Both the position numbers and the translations under genes were made by a program. From Candidatus Blastococcus massiliensis AP3 (GTDB lineage: Bacteria > Actinomycetota > Actinomycetes > Mycobacteriales > Geodermatophilaceae), in the NCBI RefSeq assembly GCF_000582785.1, contig NZ_HG931174.1, positions 241,424 to 305,423 of the forward strand: DNA of 64,000 nt, in the 5' to 3' direction. Position 1 is the stretch's first letter. Each line of letters starts with the position of its first letter. Shown here piece by piece: positions 40,167 through 48,231 of the stretch. The notes under the pieces are model-generated. The model was not told the DNA's origin, did not search any database, and worked only from the letters and a program-made list of their open reading frames with translations.

Positions 40167-41524
40167 TCCCCGGTGTCCCGTCGGACGGCGAGCTCGCCGA
40201 CGGCGGCCAGCGGGGCCTCGACGTGCTCCGCGTCCCCGACGACGACGGCGGTGAGCGCGGACGGGGCGAGGTAGCGGCGCGAGACCTCCTGCACCTGGTC
40301 GACGGTGACCGCCTCCAGCGCGCTCTGGTGCTCGGCCAGCCATCCGGCGGGGAGCCCGGCGCCGACCAACGCGGAGAGGGTGCTGGCCAGCCCGGCGTGG
40401 GTGGCCGTCGCGAGCGCCATGCTGCCCAGGACGTACCGCCGCGCCGCGTCGAGCTCGGCCTCGGTGACGGGTGTCAGCGCCATGCGGCCGAGCTCGTAGG
40501 TCGTCTCCAGGAGCGCGGGGCCGGTGACCTCGGTGGCGACGTCGGCCTCGACGAGGAAGGACGACGCCCCGGCCAGGTGCTCGACGGAGCTGCGCGGGCT
40601 GTAGCTGTAGCCCCGCCGCTCGCGGATGTTCTCGACCAGCCGGGAGGAGAAGTAACCGCCGAACACCATGGCGGCCAGCCGCACCGCCGGCAGGTCGGGG
40701 TCGGTCCGGCCCGGGGCCGGGCCACCCAGCCGGATGTTGGACTGCACCGCTCCCGGCCGGTCGACCAGCTCGAGCACCGGCGAGTGCTGCGAGGGAGCCG
40801 GCTCGGACTCCACGGCCCGACCGGGGCCGGTCCAGCCGGCCAGCGCGTCGGCGACGGCGTCCGTGGCGGCCGAGGGATCCAGGTCCCCGACGAGCACGAG
40901 GGAGCTGCCCGCGGGCAGGACCGCTTCGCGGTGCAACTGGTGCAGCGCCCCGTCCGTGACCCCGGCGACGTCGTCGGGCTCGGGCAGGGAGATCGCGTAC
41001 GGGTGTCCGGCGTAGCGCCGCGCACTGAGCGCCGCCCGGGCGATGACGCCGGGCTGGGAACGGGCGATGGTGATCCGCTCGGCCAGCCGGTCGCGCTCGC
41101 CCTCCACGCCGTCGGCGGGATAGGTGGCCGAGGTGAGCAGCTCCGCGAGCACGTCCAGGACCGGCCGCAGGCCGCCGGGCAGGAGCGTGGTGCCCAGCAG
41201 CAGCCGGTCGCTGTCGGTGGAGACGGCCATCTCCGCGCCGTGGCCCTGCAGGAGCTGGGCGATCCCGGTCTGGTCGTGCGACGCGGTGCCCAGCAGGACG
41301 GCGCCGGAGAGCACGGCGGCGCGCGCGGAGTGCGCGCCGGCCGCGCCTGCGACGGACGGGGCGAAGGGCACCCGCAGGCGGAGCTCCACCAGGGGCACGC
41401 CCGGACGTGGCACCACCACGACCCGCAACCCGTTCGGCAGCGTCGTCTCCGTGGCCGCCGGCACCGGCTGGGGGCGGGGTTCGCCCAGGGGCGGGATCAG
41501 GGAGAGGTCCAGGGTCGCGCTCAC
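40163..41524 (-). CDS. M16 peptidase-family protein, non-catalytic partner
   Basis: The 453-aa protein has the M16 fold: ETTLPNGLRVVVVPRPGVPLVELRLRVP, then in the C-terminal half SRLVENIRERRGYSYSPRSS, the conserved Arg/Tyr substrate-binding motif. At the place of HxxEH it has no His or Glu (ARAAVLSGAVLLGT), so it cannot bind zinc. With the catalytic gene upstream (GTGA overlap) it probably forms a heterodimer, like other two-subunit M16B proteases. Confidence 0.9.
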   Translation of the reverse strand: MSATLDLSLIPPLGEPRPQPVPAATETTLPNGLRVVVVPRPGVPLVELRLRVPFAPSVAGAAGAHSARAAVLSGAVLLGTASHDQTGIAQLLQGHGAEMAVSTDSDRLLLGTTLLPGGLRPVLDVLAELLTSATYPADGVEGERDRLAERITIARSQPGVIARAALSARRYAGHPYAISLPEPDDVAGVTDGALHQLHREAVLPAGSSLVLVGDLDPSAATDAVADALAGWTGPGRAVESEPAPSQHSPVLELVDRPGAVQSNIRLGGPAPGRTDPDLPAVRLAAMVFGGYFSSRLVENIRERRGYSYSPRSSVEHLAGASSFLVEADVATEVTGPALLETTYELGRMALTPVTEAELDAARRYVLGSMALATATHAGLASTLSALVGAGLPAGWLAEHQSALEAVTVDQVQEVSRRYLAPSALTAVVVGDAEHVEAPLAAVGELAVRRDTGE

Positions 41525-42831
41525 CGCCGTCCTCCCGCCGGGCGCAGCTCGAGCACGGCGACGGTGCCGGGATCCAGCCCACGGGCCGCCGTCCGCACCT
41601 GCTCGGGGGTGACCGCGGCCAGCCGGGCGGCGAGCTCGCCGGCCAGCTCGGCGCGGCCGTGGACGAGCTCGGCGGCGGCGAAGGCGAGGGTGCGGCCGAG
41701 CACGGAGTCGGCCTGGCGCAGCAGCTGCGCCTCGGTGCGGGCCTGCACGCGCCGCAGCTCGTCGTCCGGGACGCCGTCGGTCGCGAGGCGGTCGATCTCC
41801 TCGTGCACCGCGGCGGTGACGCGCTCGACCGGCACGGCGGCCGGGTGGTGCACCTGGGCGGTGAGCAGCGTGGCGTCCCGGACGTCGAACGGGTCGCCGA
41901 AGAGCCCGACGTAGCTGCTCTGCGCGATCGCGATGCGGTCGTCGTGGATGAGCCGGCGCTCCAGCCGGGAGGCGTCGCCCTCGCTGAGCAGCTCGGCCAG
42001 CAGCACGGTGCCGAGGTAGGCGTCGAAGTCGGCGACCGGATCGGGCACCCGCCAGCCCAGGGCCACGGCCGGCGCGGGGGCCAGCCGGTCCTCGACGACG
42101 GCCGAGCGCACCGAGGTCGGCGCCGGCTCACCGGTCAGCGGGGTCGGGGGCACCTCGCGGGCGGCGACGGGGCCGAACCAGCGCCGGACCAGCCTCTCGG
42201 TCTCGGCGACGTCGAGGTCACCGCCCAGGCAGAGCACCGCGTTGCCCGGGGCGTAGTACTTGTGGAAGAAGTCGGCCGCGTCGTCGACGGTCGAGGACTC
42301 CAGGTCGACGAACGAGCCGTAGCCGTCGTGGGTGTTGGCGAAGCTCTCGAAGGCCACCTGCGGCAGCTGCAGCCAGGGGAAGGCGCCGTAGGGCCGGTTG
42401 AGGACGTTGACCCGGATCTCCTCCTTGACCACGTCGATCTGGTTGCGGAGGTTCTCCTCGGTGATGGCCGGGGCCGCCATGCGGTCGGCCTCCAGGAAGA
42501 GCGCGCGCTCGAGAGCTTCGGCCGGCAGTGCCTCGAAGTAGTTCGTGTAGTCCTGGTGGGTGGAGCCGTTGAACGTGCCGCCGGCGGCCTGCACCAGCCG
42601 GGCGTGCTCCATCTTCGGCACGTGCGCCGAACCCTGGAACATCAGGTGCTCGAAGAGGTGGGCGAAACCGGTCCGGCCTTCGGGTTCGTTGCGCATGCCC
42701 ACGTCGTAGAAGACGCTCACCGTCACCACGGGCACGCTGCGGTCCGGGGCCAGGACGACGCGCAGGCCGTTGTCCAGCGTGAACCGTTCGACCGGGTGGC
42801 GCAGCGTCAGTTCGGTTCCGGCTGCTGTCAC
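41521..42831 (-). CDS. M16 zinc peptidase, catalytic subunit
   Basis: The 436-aa inverzincin has HLFEH at 58-62 (His58, Glu61, His62) and a downstream Glu in VVKEEIRVN as third zinc ligand. The N-terminus RFTLDNGLRVVLAPDRSVPVV is typical of pitrilysin/MPP-beta-like M16B peptidases. The likely role is degradation of peptides or signal fragments. It is coupled to the inactive partner downstream. The start is GTG 42831. The pair has no counterpart in the mycobacterial block as I recall it. Confidence 0.92.
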   Translation of the reverse strand: MTAAGTELTLRHPVERFTLDNGLRVVLAPDRSVPVVTVSVFYDVGMRNEPEGRTGFAHLFEHLMFQGSAHVPKMEHARLVQAAGGTFNGSTHQDYTNYFEALPAEALERALFLEADRMAAPAITEENLRNQIDVVKEEIRVNVLNRPYGAFPWLQLPQVAFESFANTHDGYGSFVDLESSTVDDAADFFHKYYAPGNAVLCLGGDLDVAETERLVRRWFGPVAAREVPPTPLTGEPAPTSVRSAVVEDRLAPAPAVALGWRVPDPVADFDAYLGTVLLAELLSEGDASRLERRLIHDDRIAIAQSSYVGLFGDPFDVRDATLLTAQVHHPAAVPVERVTAAVHEEIDRLATDGVPDDELRRVQARTEAQLLRQADSVLGRTLAFAAAELVHGRAELAGELAARLAAVTPEQVRTAARGLDPGTVAVLELRPAGGRR

Positions 42832-42886
42832 GTCCCCGACAGTAATGGCGGGCAGCGGCGGTGCGCCGTGCGGTCGACGTCGCTGC

Positions 42887-42968
42887 CGTCCTCCCTCACC
42901 ACGCGGCGTCCTCCCTCACCGTCCACGCCGAGGGAGGACCCTCGACGATCAGGTCACCTGATCGTCGA
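42887..42968. repeat. 82-bp compound element with 27-bp palindrome, copy 1
   Basis: The element has two direct copies of CGTCCTCCCTCACC (20 bp apart), a GTCCTCCCTC/GAGGGAGGAC hairpin, and then a 27-bp palindrome at 42942-42968. The core of that palindrome is GATCAGGTCACCTGATC and its outer stem is TCGAC/GTCGA. It lies 8 bp from the stop of the minus-strand DUF2510 gene, so it is probably a terminator or 3' RNA element. It aligns without gaps to 57949-58030 (61 of 82 identical). Confidence 0.85.
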
Positions 42969-42976
42969 CGGCCTTC

Positions 42977-43876
42977 TCACTCGAGCACGTCGACGGCCTC
43001 GATCAGCCGGTCGATGACGCCGTAGAGCTCCGCGTGCGTGTTCGGGATGGACATGTACAGCAGCGCCGGGCGGGAACGGCCGACGTCGATCAGCAGCAGC
43101 GCGGCGCGCTCCCCCGACGCGTCGTAGCCCTCGACGTCCCAGGCGAGCTGGAACTCGAGGAGGTGCGCGGCACGTCCGTCCACGGTGAGCGCCTCGTCGC
43201 GCAGGATCCGCTGCTCGTTGGGGCGCGGGTAGTAGTTGAAACGCACGCTCTCGGCCAGCGCGGCCACCGTGGTGGACAGGCTGCCCGGCCCGGACCAGCC
43301 GTAGCCGTCGATCACCGGGCCGGACGTCACCTGGGCGATGAACTCCCCGGCCGGGGTGTCCTCCTGGGTGGTGAAGTACTGGCCGGCGACGGTCGTGGTC
43401 TCGACCAGGAACGGCCGGTCGAACTCGAGCCAGCCGGTGCCGAGGTAGGGATAGGCGATGCCCGCGGACTCGTCGATGATGCGCACCGTGCCCGGCGCGA
43501 AGGTCGGCCCGGAGGGCTGCTGGCCGGACGTCGGCGGCGGCGCGTTCCGTTCGGCGACGACGTCGTCGCCACCCCCGTTGACGAGGACGAGCGCCAGCAC
43601 CACGGCGACGACCACCCCCAGCACCCCGGCGATGATCCAGGCACTCCGGCTCGACCGGTCCCGTCCCGAGGGCGGGCCGGACGCCCACGGGGCCGGCTCC
43701 GGAGCCGGTGGCGGCTGCGGGGTGAACACCGGCGAGCTCTGGACGGCGACGCCCGGGCCGGCCGGGGTGGCGACGTCGGACCAGGCCGATCCGCTCCACC
43801 AGCGGACCATGCCCGGCGTGCCGTCGGGGTCGGGGTACCAGCCCGGCGGTGGAGCGGGTTGCCCGGCGGTGGTCAC
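42977..43876 (-). CDS. DUF2510-containing membrane protein
   Basis: The 299-aa protein has an N-terminal DUF2510 motif (PPPGWYPDPDGTPGMVRWWSG, residues 9-29) and a Pro-rich linker. One transmembrane helix is at about 80-105 (AWIIAGVLGVVVAVVLALVLV). An extracellular domain follows, with GWSGPGSLSTTVAALAESVRFNYYP and ALLLIDVGRSRPALLYMSIP. This arrangement is common for exported actinobacterial proteins of unknown function. The start is GTG 43876. It is divergent from the prmC-like gene across 56 bp. Confidence 0.82.
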   Translation of the reverse strand: MTTAGQPAPPPGWYPDPDGTPGMVRWWSGSAWSDVATPAGPGVAVQSSPVFTPQPPPAPEPAPWASGPPSGRDRSSRSAWIIAGVLGVVVAVVLALVLVNGGGDDVVAERNAPPPTSGQQPSGPTFAPGTVRIIDESAGIAYPYLGTGWLEFDRPFLVETTTVAGQYFTTQEDTPAGEFIAQVTSGPVIDGYGWSGPGSLSTTVAALAESVRFNYYPRPNEQRILRDEALTVDGRAAHLLEFQLAWDVEGYDASGERAALLLIDVGRSRPALLYMSIPNTHAELYGVIDRLIEAVDVLE

Positions 43877-43932
43877 GGCTCAACCCTAGGCCGCGCGCGT
43901 AGCGTTCCGGGGACCGTCGCAGGGAGGCCACC

Positions 43933-44712
43933 GTGGACGTCGCACCGGCGCCCGGCGCTGTGATCGACCGGCTGAGGGCGGCCGGCTGCGTCTTCGCCGA
44001 GGAGGAGGCCGAGCTGCTGCTGGCCGCGACGTCGTCGTCGGCGGAGCTGGAGGAACTCGTGCGGCGCCGCGTCGGCGGCGAGCCCGTGGAGCAGCTGGTG
44101 GGCTGGGTCGCCTTCGACGGGCTGCGGATCGCGCTGGAGCCGGGCGTCTTCGTGCCGCGCCGGCGCACCGAGCTGCTGGCGGCCGAGGCCGCGGCACTCC
44201 TCGGACCAGGAAGCATCGTGGTCGACCTGTGCTGCGGCTCGGGCGCCGTCGGCGCGGCCCTGCTCGCCCGCGAGCCGGACCTGCTGCTGCACGCCGCCGA
44301 CCTCGACCCGGCGGCGGTGCGGTGCGCGCGGCGCAACCTGCCCGGCGTCCCCGTGCACGAGGGCGACCTGTTCGGGGCGCTGCCTCCCGACCTCCGGGGA
44401 CGGGTGGACGTGCTGGTCGCGAACGTGCCCTACGTGCCGACGGCGGCCGTAGCGCTGATGCCGCCCGAGGCGCGCGACCACGAAGCGCGCATGGCGCTCG
44501 ACGGCGGGGACGACGGGCTCGCCGTCGCCCGGCGGGTGGTCTCCGGCGCCCGGGGGTGGCTGACAGCCGGCGGCTCGGTGCTGTTCGAGGCCGGCGAGAC
44601 CCAGGTGACCGGTGCCGTGGAACTGGTCGCCGGTGCCGGGCTGCGCCCGCGGGTGGTCACCGACGACGAGCGGGGCGGGACCGTCGTCGTCGGACGGCTC
44701 GGTCCGTCCTGA
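43933..44712 (+). CDS. PrmC/HemK-like protein-glutamine methyltransferase
   Basis: The 259-aa SAM-dependent methyltransferase has motif I VVDLCCGSGAVGAAL, acidic motif II HAADLDPAA, and NVPYVP in place of the NPPY catalytic loop. The N-terminal region (ELVRRRVGGEPVEQLVGWVAFDGLRI, VFVPRRRTELL) is PrmC-like. The NVPY variant is typical of a side branch of the release-factor methyltransferase family, so the target may not be RF1/RF2. The start is GTG 43933. Confidence 0.87.
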   Translation: MDVAPAPGAVIDRLRAAGCVFAEEEAELLLAATSSSAELEELVRRRVGGEPVEQLVGWVAFDGLRIALEPGVFVPRRRTELLAAEAAALLGPGSIVVDLCCGSGAVGAALLAREPDLLLHAADLDPAAVRCARRNLPGVPVHEGDLFGALPPDLRGRVDVLVANVPYVPTAAVALMPPEARDHEARMALDGGDDGLAVARRVVSGARGWLTAGGSVLFEAGETQVTGAVELVAGAGLRPRVVTDDERGGTVVVGRLGPS

Positions 44713-44735
44713 CCGTGGGGGGCGAGACTGGGCAC

Positions 44736-44939
44736 GTGAGCGACGACGTGGTGATCTGCTCGGCGAAGGGCTGCCGGGCGCCGGCCGGCTTCGCGCTGGT
44801 CTGGAACAACCCGAAGGTGCACACCCCGGACCGGGAGAAGATCTGGACGGCGTGCGAGGAGCACCGCGAGCAGCTGTCGCACCACCTGGCGGCCCGCTCG
44901 TTCCTCCGCCGGGTGGACCCGCTGGACCAGGACCGCTAG
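44736..44939 (+). CDS. Small conserved hypothetical protein with Cys pair
   Basis: The 67-aa protein has Cys in VICSAKGCRAPAGFALVWNNPKVH and WTACEEHREQLSHHLAARSFL. The C-x4-C and C-x2-H spacing suggests a small zinc-binding fold. The start is GTG 44736, 24 bp after the methyltransferase, so the two are probably co-transcribed. It abuts the convergent dipeptidase stop without any gap. Confidence 0.75.
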   Translation: MSDDVVICSAKGCRAPAGFALVWNNPKVHTPDREKIWTACEEHREQLSHHLAARSFLRRVDPLDQDR

Positions 44940-46349
44940 CTAGCGCCGCAGGGCCGCCAGTTCCCGCCAGAGGTGGGCGGTGGCCTCGGCGGCCCGGTGC
45001 AGCATGGAGAGCAGCACCCGCTCGTTCGGCGAGTGGATGCGGTCGGTGGGCAGGCCGGCGCCGAGGAAGAGCAGCGGCGCGCCGAGCTGCTCGACCAGGT
45101 CGGCCTCCGGTCCGCTGCCGCCCTCCTTGAGGAACAGGACGTCATCGGCGTTCGAGTCCCAGGCCTGGGCGATGGCGGACAGCAGAGCGTCCATCCACGG
45201 CGAGTCCAGGTCGCTGGCACACGGCGCGACGCCGGCCGGCGGCGCGTGCACCTCGGCCTCGATGCCGGCCGGGAGTCGCGCGTCCACCCAGGCCTGGACC
45301 ATCGCGCCGATCTCCTCCGGGCGCTGGTCGGCGACCAGCCGGAAGGTGAGCTTCGCGTGAGCCTCGGCCGGGATGATCGTCTTGTGGCCGGGGCCCTGGT
45401 AGCCGCCCCACATGCCGTTGACCTCCGCGGTCGGGCGGGCGCCGAGCCGCTCGAGGGTGGTGAACCCGGCCTCGCCCGCGGTGGCGCGGGAGGCGGCCGG
45501 GCCGGCCAGCCACTCCTGCTCGTCGAACGGGACGCGGCCCATGAGCTCGCGCTCGCGGTCGGACAGCGGGCGCACCTTGTCGTAGAAGCCGGGGATCGTG
45601 ACCCGGCCCTGGTCGTCGTGGAGGCCCGCGAGGAGCTTCGCCATGGCGTGCAGCGGGTTGGGGACGGCGCCGCCGAACGAGCCGGAGTGCAGGTCGACGG
45701 TCGGGCCGCGCAGGGTGAGCTCGACGTCGGCCAGCCCGCGCATCGACGTCACCGCGCTGGGCAGGTCGGGTGCCGCCATGCCGGTGTCGCTGACGACGAC
45801 GACGTCGCAGTCGAGCCGGTCGCGGCGCTCGCGCAGCAGCGCGGCGAAGTGCGGCGAGCCGGACTCCTCCTCGCCCTCGATCAGAAGCTTGACGGTGACG
45901 GCGGGGGTGTCGCGGCAGGTGGCGGCCAGGTGGGCGCGCATGCCGAGCAGGTGGAAGGCGACGTTGCCCTTGTCGTCGATGGCGCCCCGGGCGTGCAGCT
46001 CGGGGCCGTCGGGGCCCTCCACGAGGGTGGGCTCGAACGGCGGGTGCACCCACAGCTCGGGCGGGTCGACCGGCTGCACGTCGTGGTGGCCGTAGACCAG
46101 CGCGACCGGGGCGTCGGGGTCTGCGCTGCGCCACTCGGCGTAGACGGCGGGGGCGCCGGGGGTCGGCCAGATCTCCACGGTCGGGAAGCCGGTGCGGCGC
46201 AGCGCCTCGGCCAGCCACTCGGCGCTGGCAGCGACGTCGCCGGCGTGCGCGGGGTCGGCGGAGATCGACGGGATGCGCAGCCAGGCGTCGAGGTCGGCGT
46301 GCAGGTCGTCGAGGTGGGCGCGGACGAACTCGCGCTCGGGGCTGGCCAC
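44940..46349 (-). CDS. M20 family dipeptidase
   Basis: The 469-aa cytosolic metallopeptidase has the dizinc site segments YGHHDVQPVDP (His, Asp), GAIDDKGN (bridging Asp), EGEEESGS (general base and ligand Glu) and the distal His in GSGPEADLVEQL-GAP/DRIHSPNERV. A dimerisation domain lies in the middle (VNGMWGGYQGPGHKTIIPAEA). It resembles the CNDP-like dipeptidases. GTG 46349 gives the usual N-terminus; the long upstream frame is antisense of the hydrolase gene. Divergent spacing to that gene is 57 bp. Confidence 0.9.
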   Translation of the reverse strand: MASPEREFVRAHLDDLHADLDAWLRIPSISADPAHAGDVAASAEWLAEALRRTGFPTVEIWPTPGAPAVYAEWRSADPDAPVALVYGHHDVQPVDPPELWVHPPFEPTLVEGPDGPELHARGAIDDKGNVAFHLLGMRAHLAATCRDTPAVTVKLLIEGEEESGSPHFAALLRERRDRLDCDVVVVSDTGMAAPDLPSAVTSMRGLADVELTLRGPTVDLHSGSFGGAVPNPLHAMAKLLAGLHDDQGRVTIPGFYDKVRPLSDRERELMGRVPFDEQEWLAGPAASRATAGEAGFTTLERLGARPTAEVNGMWGGYQGPGHKTIIPAEAHAKLTFRLVADQRPEEIGAMVQAWVDARLPAGIEAEVHAPPAGVAPCASDLDSPWMDALLSAIAQAWDSNADDVLFLKEGGSGPEADLVEQLGAPLLFLGAGLPTDRIHSPNERVLLSMLHRAAEATAHLWRELAALRR

Positions 46350-46406
46350 GGCTCCCGACGGTAGTGCTGCGGGCGGCCTCCCCTGCTCCCGGCTAGCGTC
46401 CGGGGC

Positions 46407-47243
46407 ATGCCCGGAGAGCTGCTGCGCACCGATGTCGGCGACCTGACCTTCGACGTGCGGGTCGACGGCCCGGAGGACGGGCGGCCGGTGCTGCTGCTGC
46501 ACGGCTTCCCGGAGACCTCGGCGTCGTGGGCTGCCGTCACGCCGCTGCTGACCCAGGCGGGGCTGCGTACCTACGCCCCCGATCAGCTGGGCTACTCCCC
46601 CGGCGCCCGCCCCACGGAGGTCGGGGCCTACGCGGTCCAGAACCTGGCGCAGGTGACAGCGGACCTGATGACCGCCCTGGAGATCCCGGTCGCCGACGTC
46701 GTCGGCCACGACTGGGGCGCGAACGTGGCGTGGGCGGTGGCCGGCTGGCACGCCGACCGCGTGCGTTCGCTGACGGCGGTGTCGGTGCCGCACCCGGCGG
46801 CGTACACCGCTGCCTTCCGTGCGGACCCGGAGCAGAAGGAGCGCTCGGCCTACATCCGGCTGTTCTGGCAGGAGGGCAAGGCCGAGGAGGTCCTGCTCGC
46901 CGACGACGCACGCCGGTTGCGCCGGATGTTCGGGGACGCGGTGCCGGCGGAGGCGGTGGACGAGTACGTGGCTGTGCTGTCGGCACCGGGAGCGCTCACC
47001 GCGGCGCTGAACTGGTACCGGGCGATGAGCTCGGACACCCGCGTGGACCCTTCTCCCGTGCCGACGACGTATGTGTGGAGTGACGGCGACGTGGCCGTGG
47101 GCCGGACCGCGGCGGAGGCGTGCGAGCAGTTCGTGACCGGCGACTACCGGTTCGTGGAGCTGGCCGGGATCACGCACTGGATCCCGGAGCAGGCCCCCGA
47201 GCAGCTCGCCCGCGCGATCCTGGACCGCATCGCGACCTCGTGA
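46407..47243 (+). CDS. Epoxide-hydrolase/dehalogenase-like alpha/beta hydrolase
   Basis: The 278-aa protein has LLHGFPETSASW (oxyanion HGxP), an Asp nucleophile in VVGHDWGANVAW, VWSDGDVAVG as acid region and GITHWIPEQAPE with the catalytic His. HGFPE and GHDWG favour an epoxide hydrolase. It occupies the place next to adnAB where mycobacteria carry the lipase LipV, but the Asp nucleophile shows it is not LipV. Confidence 0.87.
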   Translation: MPGELLRTDVGDLTFDVRVDGPEDGRPVLLLHGFPETSASWAAVTPLLTQAGLRTYAPDQLGYSPGARPTEVGAYAVQNLAQVTADLMTALEIPVADVVGHDWGANVAWAVAGWHADRVRSLTAVSVPHPAAYTAAFRADPEQKERSAYIRLFWQEGKAEEVLLADDARRLRRMFGDAVPAEAVDEYVAVLSAPGALTAALNWYRAMSSDTRVDPSPVPTTYVWSDGDVAVGRTAAEACEQFVTGDYRFVELAGITHWIPEQAPEQLARAILDRIATS

Positions 47244-47302
47244 GCCGACAGGCCTTCCACGATCGCCTCACCCGCCATGCTCCTCAGCCGGCGCGGCGAA
47301 CG

Positions 47303-48094
47303 TCACGTTGAAAGGCGAACCGCATCCGGCCGACTATCACTATGTCCGAGCAAGTCGGGAAAGTTCACCACCCGCCCAGCGAGGGCAAGTATTCGTCGAC
47401 AGATTCGATAGGTCGAAGCGCCCCAAAGGACGAGCGTGCCAACAAATGAGATCAGCACCATAGGCACCGACTGCGAGAAAACTTCGACAGATGGTCCCGC
47501 GTTCCACAAGAGTGGAATGCCCACACTGAAACTCAAGGCCCACCCGCCGGCAAAGAGGGCGAGCATCGACAAGTAGTAGGCGCCCGACCCGTAGCCCCTT
47601 GTGAGCTTGTCGTTGAAGATCCGCGCGTACGCCGACTCGGTGAAGAGAGGTGGCAACGCCTCGCTGCCGAACCGGATATGCAGATTCGGGGCGTGGAGCG
47701 TATGTCGTTCAAGAGACCTCCAGATCACCGCCGCCCTCCCCAGCCGCAGCAGTTCACCCAAGTACACCAAGTTGGCTATGACGGAGACGCCAGGCGCAGC
47801 CACGGCGAAAAGAATAAACAACACCACGCTGTTCGGCTCACCACGCTCCGGATTTGCGTAGACGAGGCCGCCGAACACTACCCCCGCCAACACAGTTCCA
47901 TACCAAGCAAGCGCCCTTTGCTGCATCTCCCGACTTTGCATGGAATCCGCGTGCAGGAACGCCAATGCAGTTTGCAGCAGTGCCACTCTGACCTCAACGG
48001 GTTCGACACCCATAAAGGAGGGCTCCGCCGCGGCTGTGACGGGAGGCCTGAGCCGCCGCATGATGCGCTCGATCACGCACACATGATCAGGCAC
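47303..48094 (-). CDS. Lower-GC hypothetical membrane protein
   Basis: The 263-aa protein has about four transmembrane helices: about 65-82 (WYGTVLAGVVFGGLVYA), 92-112 (VVLFILFAVAAPGVSVIAN), 172-195 (YYLSMLALFAGGWALSFSVGI) and 206-225 (VPMVLISFVGTLVLWGAS). A soluble N-terminus (VRVALLQTALAFLHADSMQ) and a soluble middle loop are also visible. No family is recognised. The base composition is visibly lower in GC, and the codon use includes AT-ending codons rare in the neighbours, suggesting horizontal acquisition. GTG 48094 or ATG 48061 may be the start. Confidence 0.7.
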   Translation of the reverse strand: MPDHVCVIERIMRRLRPPVTAAAEPSFMGVEPVEVRVALLQTALAFLHADSMQSREMQQRALAWYGTVLAGVVFGGLVYANPERGEPNSVVLFILFAVAAPGVSVIANLVYLGELLRLGRAAVIWRSLERHTLHAPNLHIRFGSEALPPLFTESAYARIFNDKLTRGYGSGAYYLSMLALFAGGWALSFSVGIPLLWNAGPSVEVFSQSVPMVLISFVGTLVLWGASTYRICRRILALAGRVVNFPDLLGHSDSRPDAVRLST

Positions 48095-48231
48095 GAAGGG
48101 CAGCGTGGCGCTTCAGACCTCTGACCGTCCACGGCCACGCGGCGTGGCTCATGTGATGGCCAGGTCCCTCCGCTTCGGGACAACGCGGGTCGCTGCGCCC
48201 CCTTCGCTGGCACCGTCGACCGCGGCCAAAG

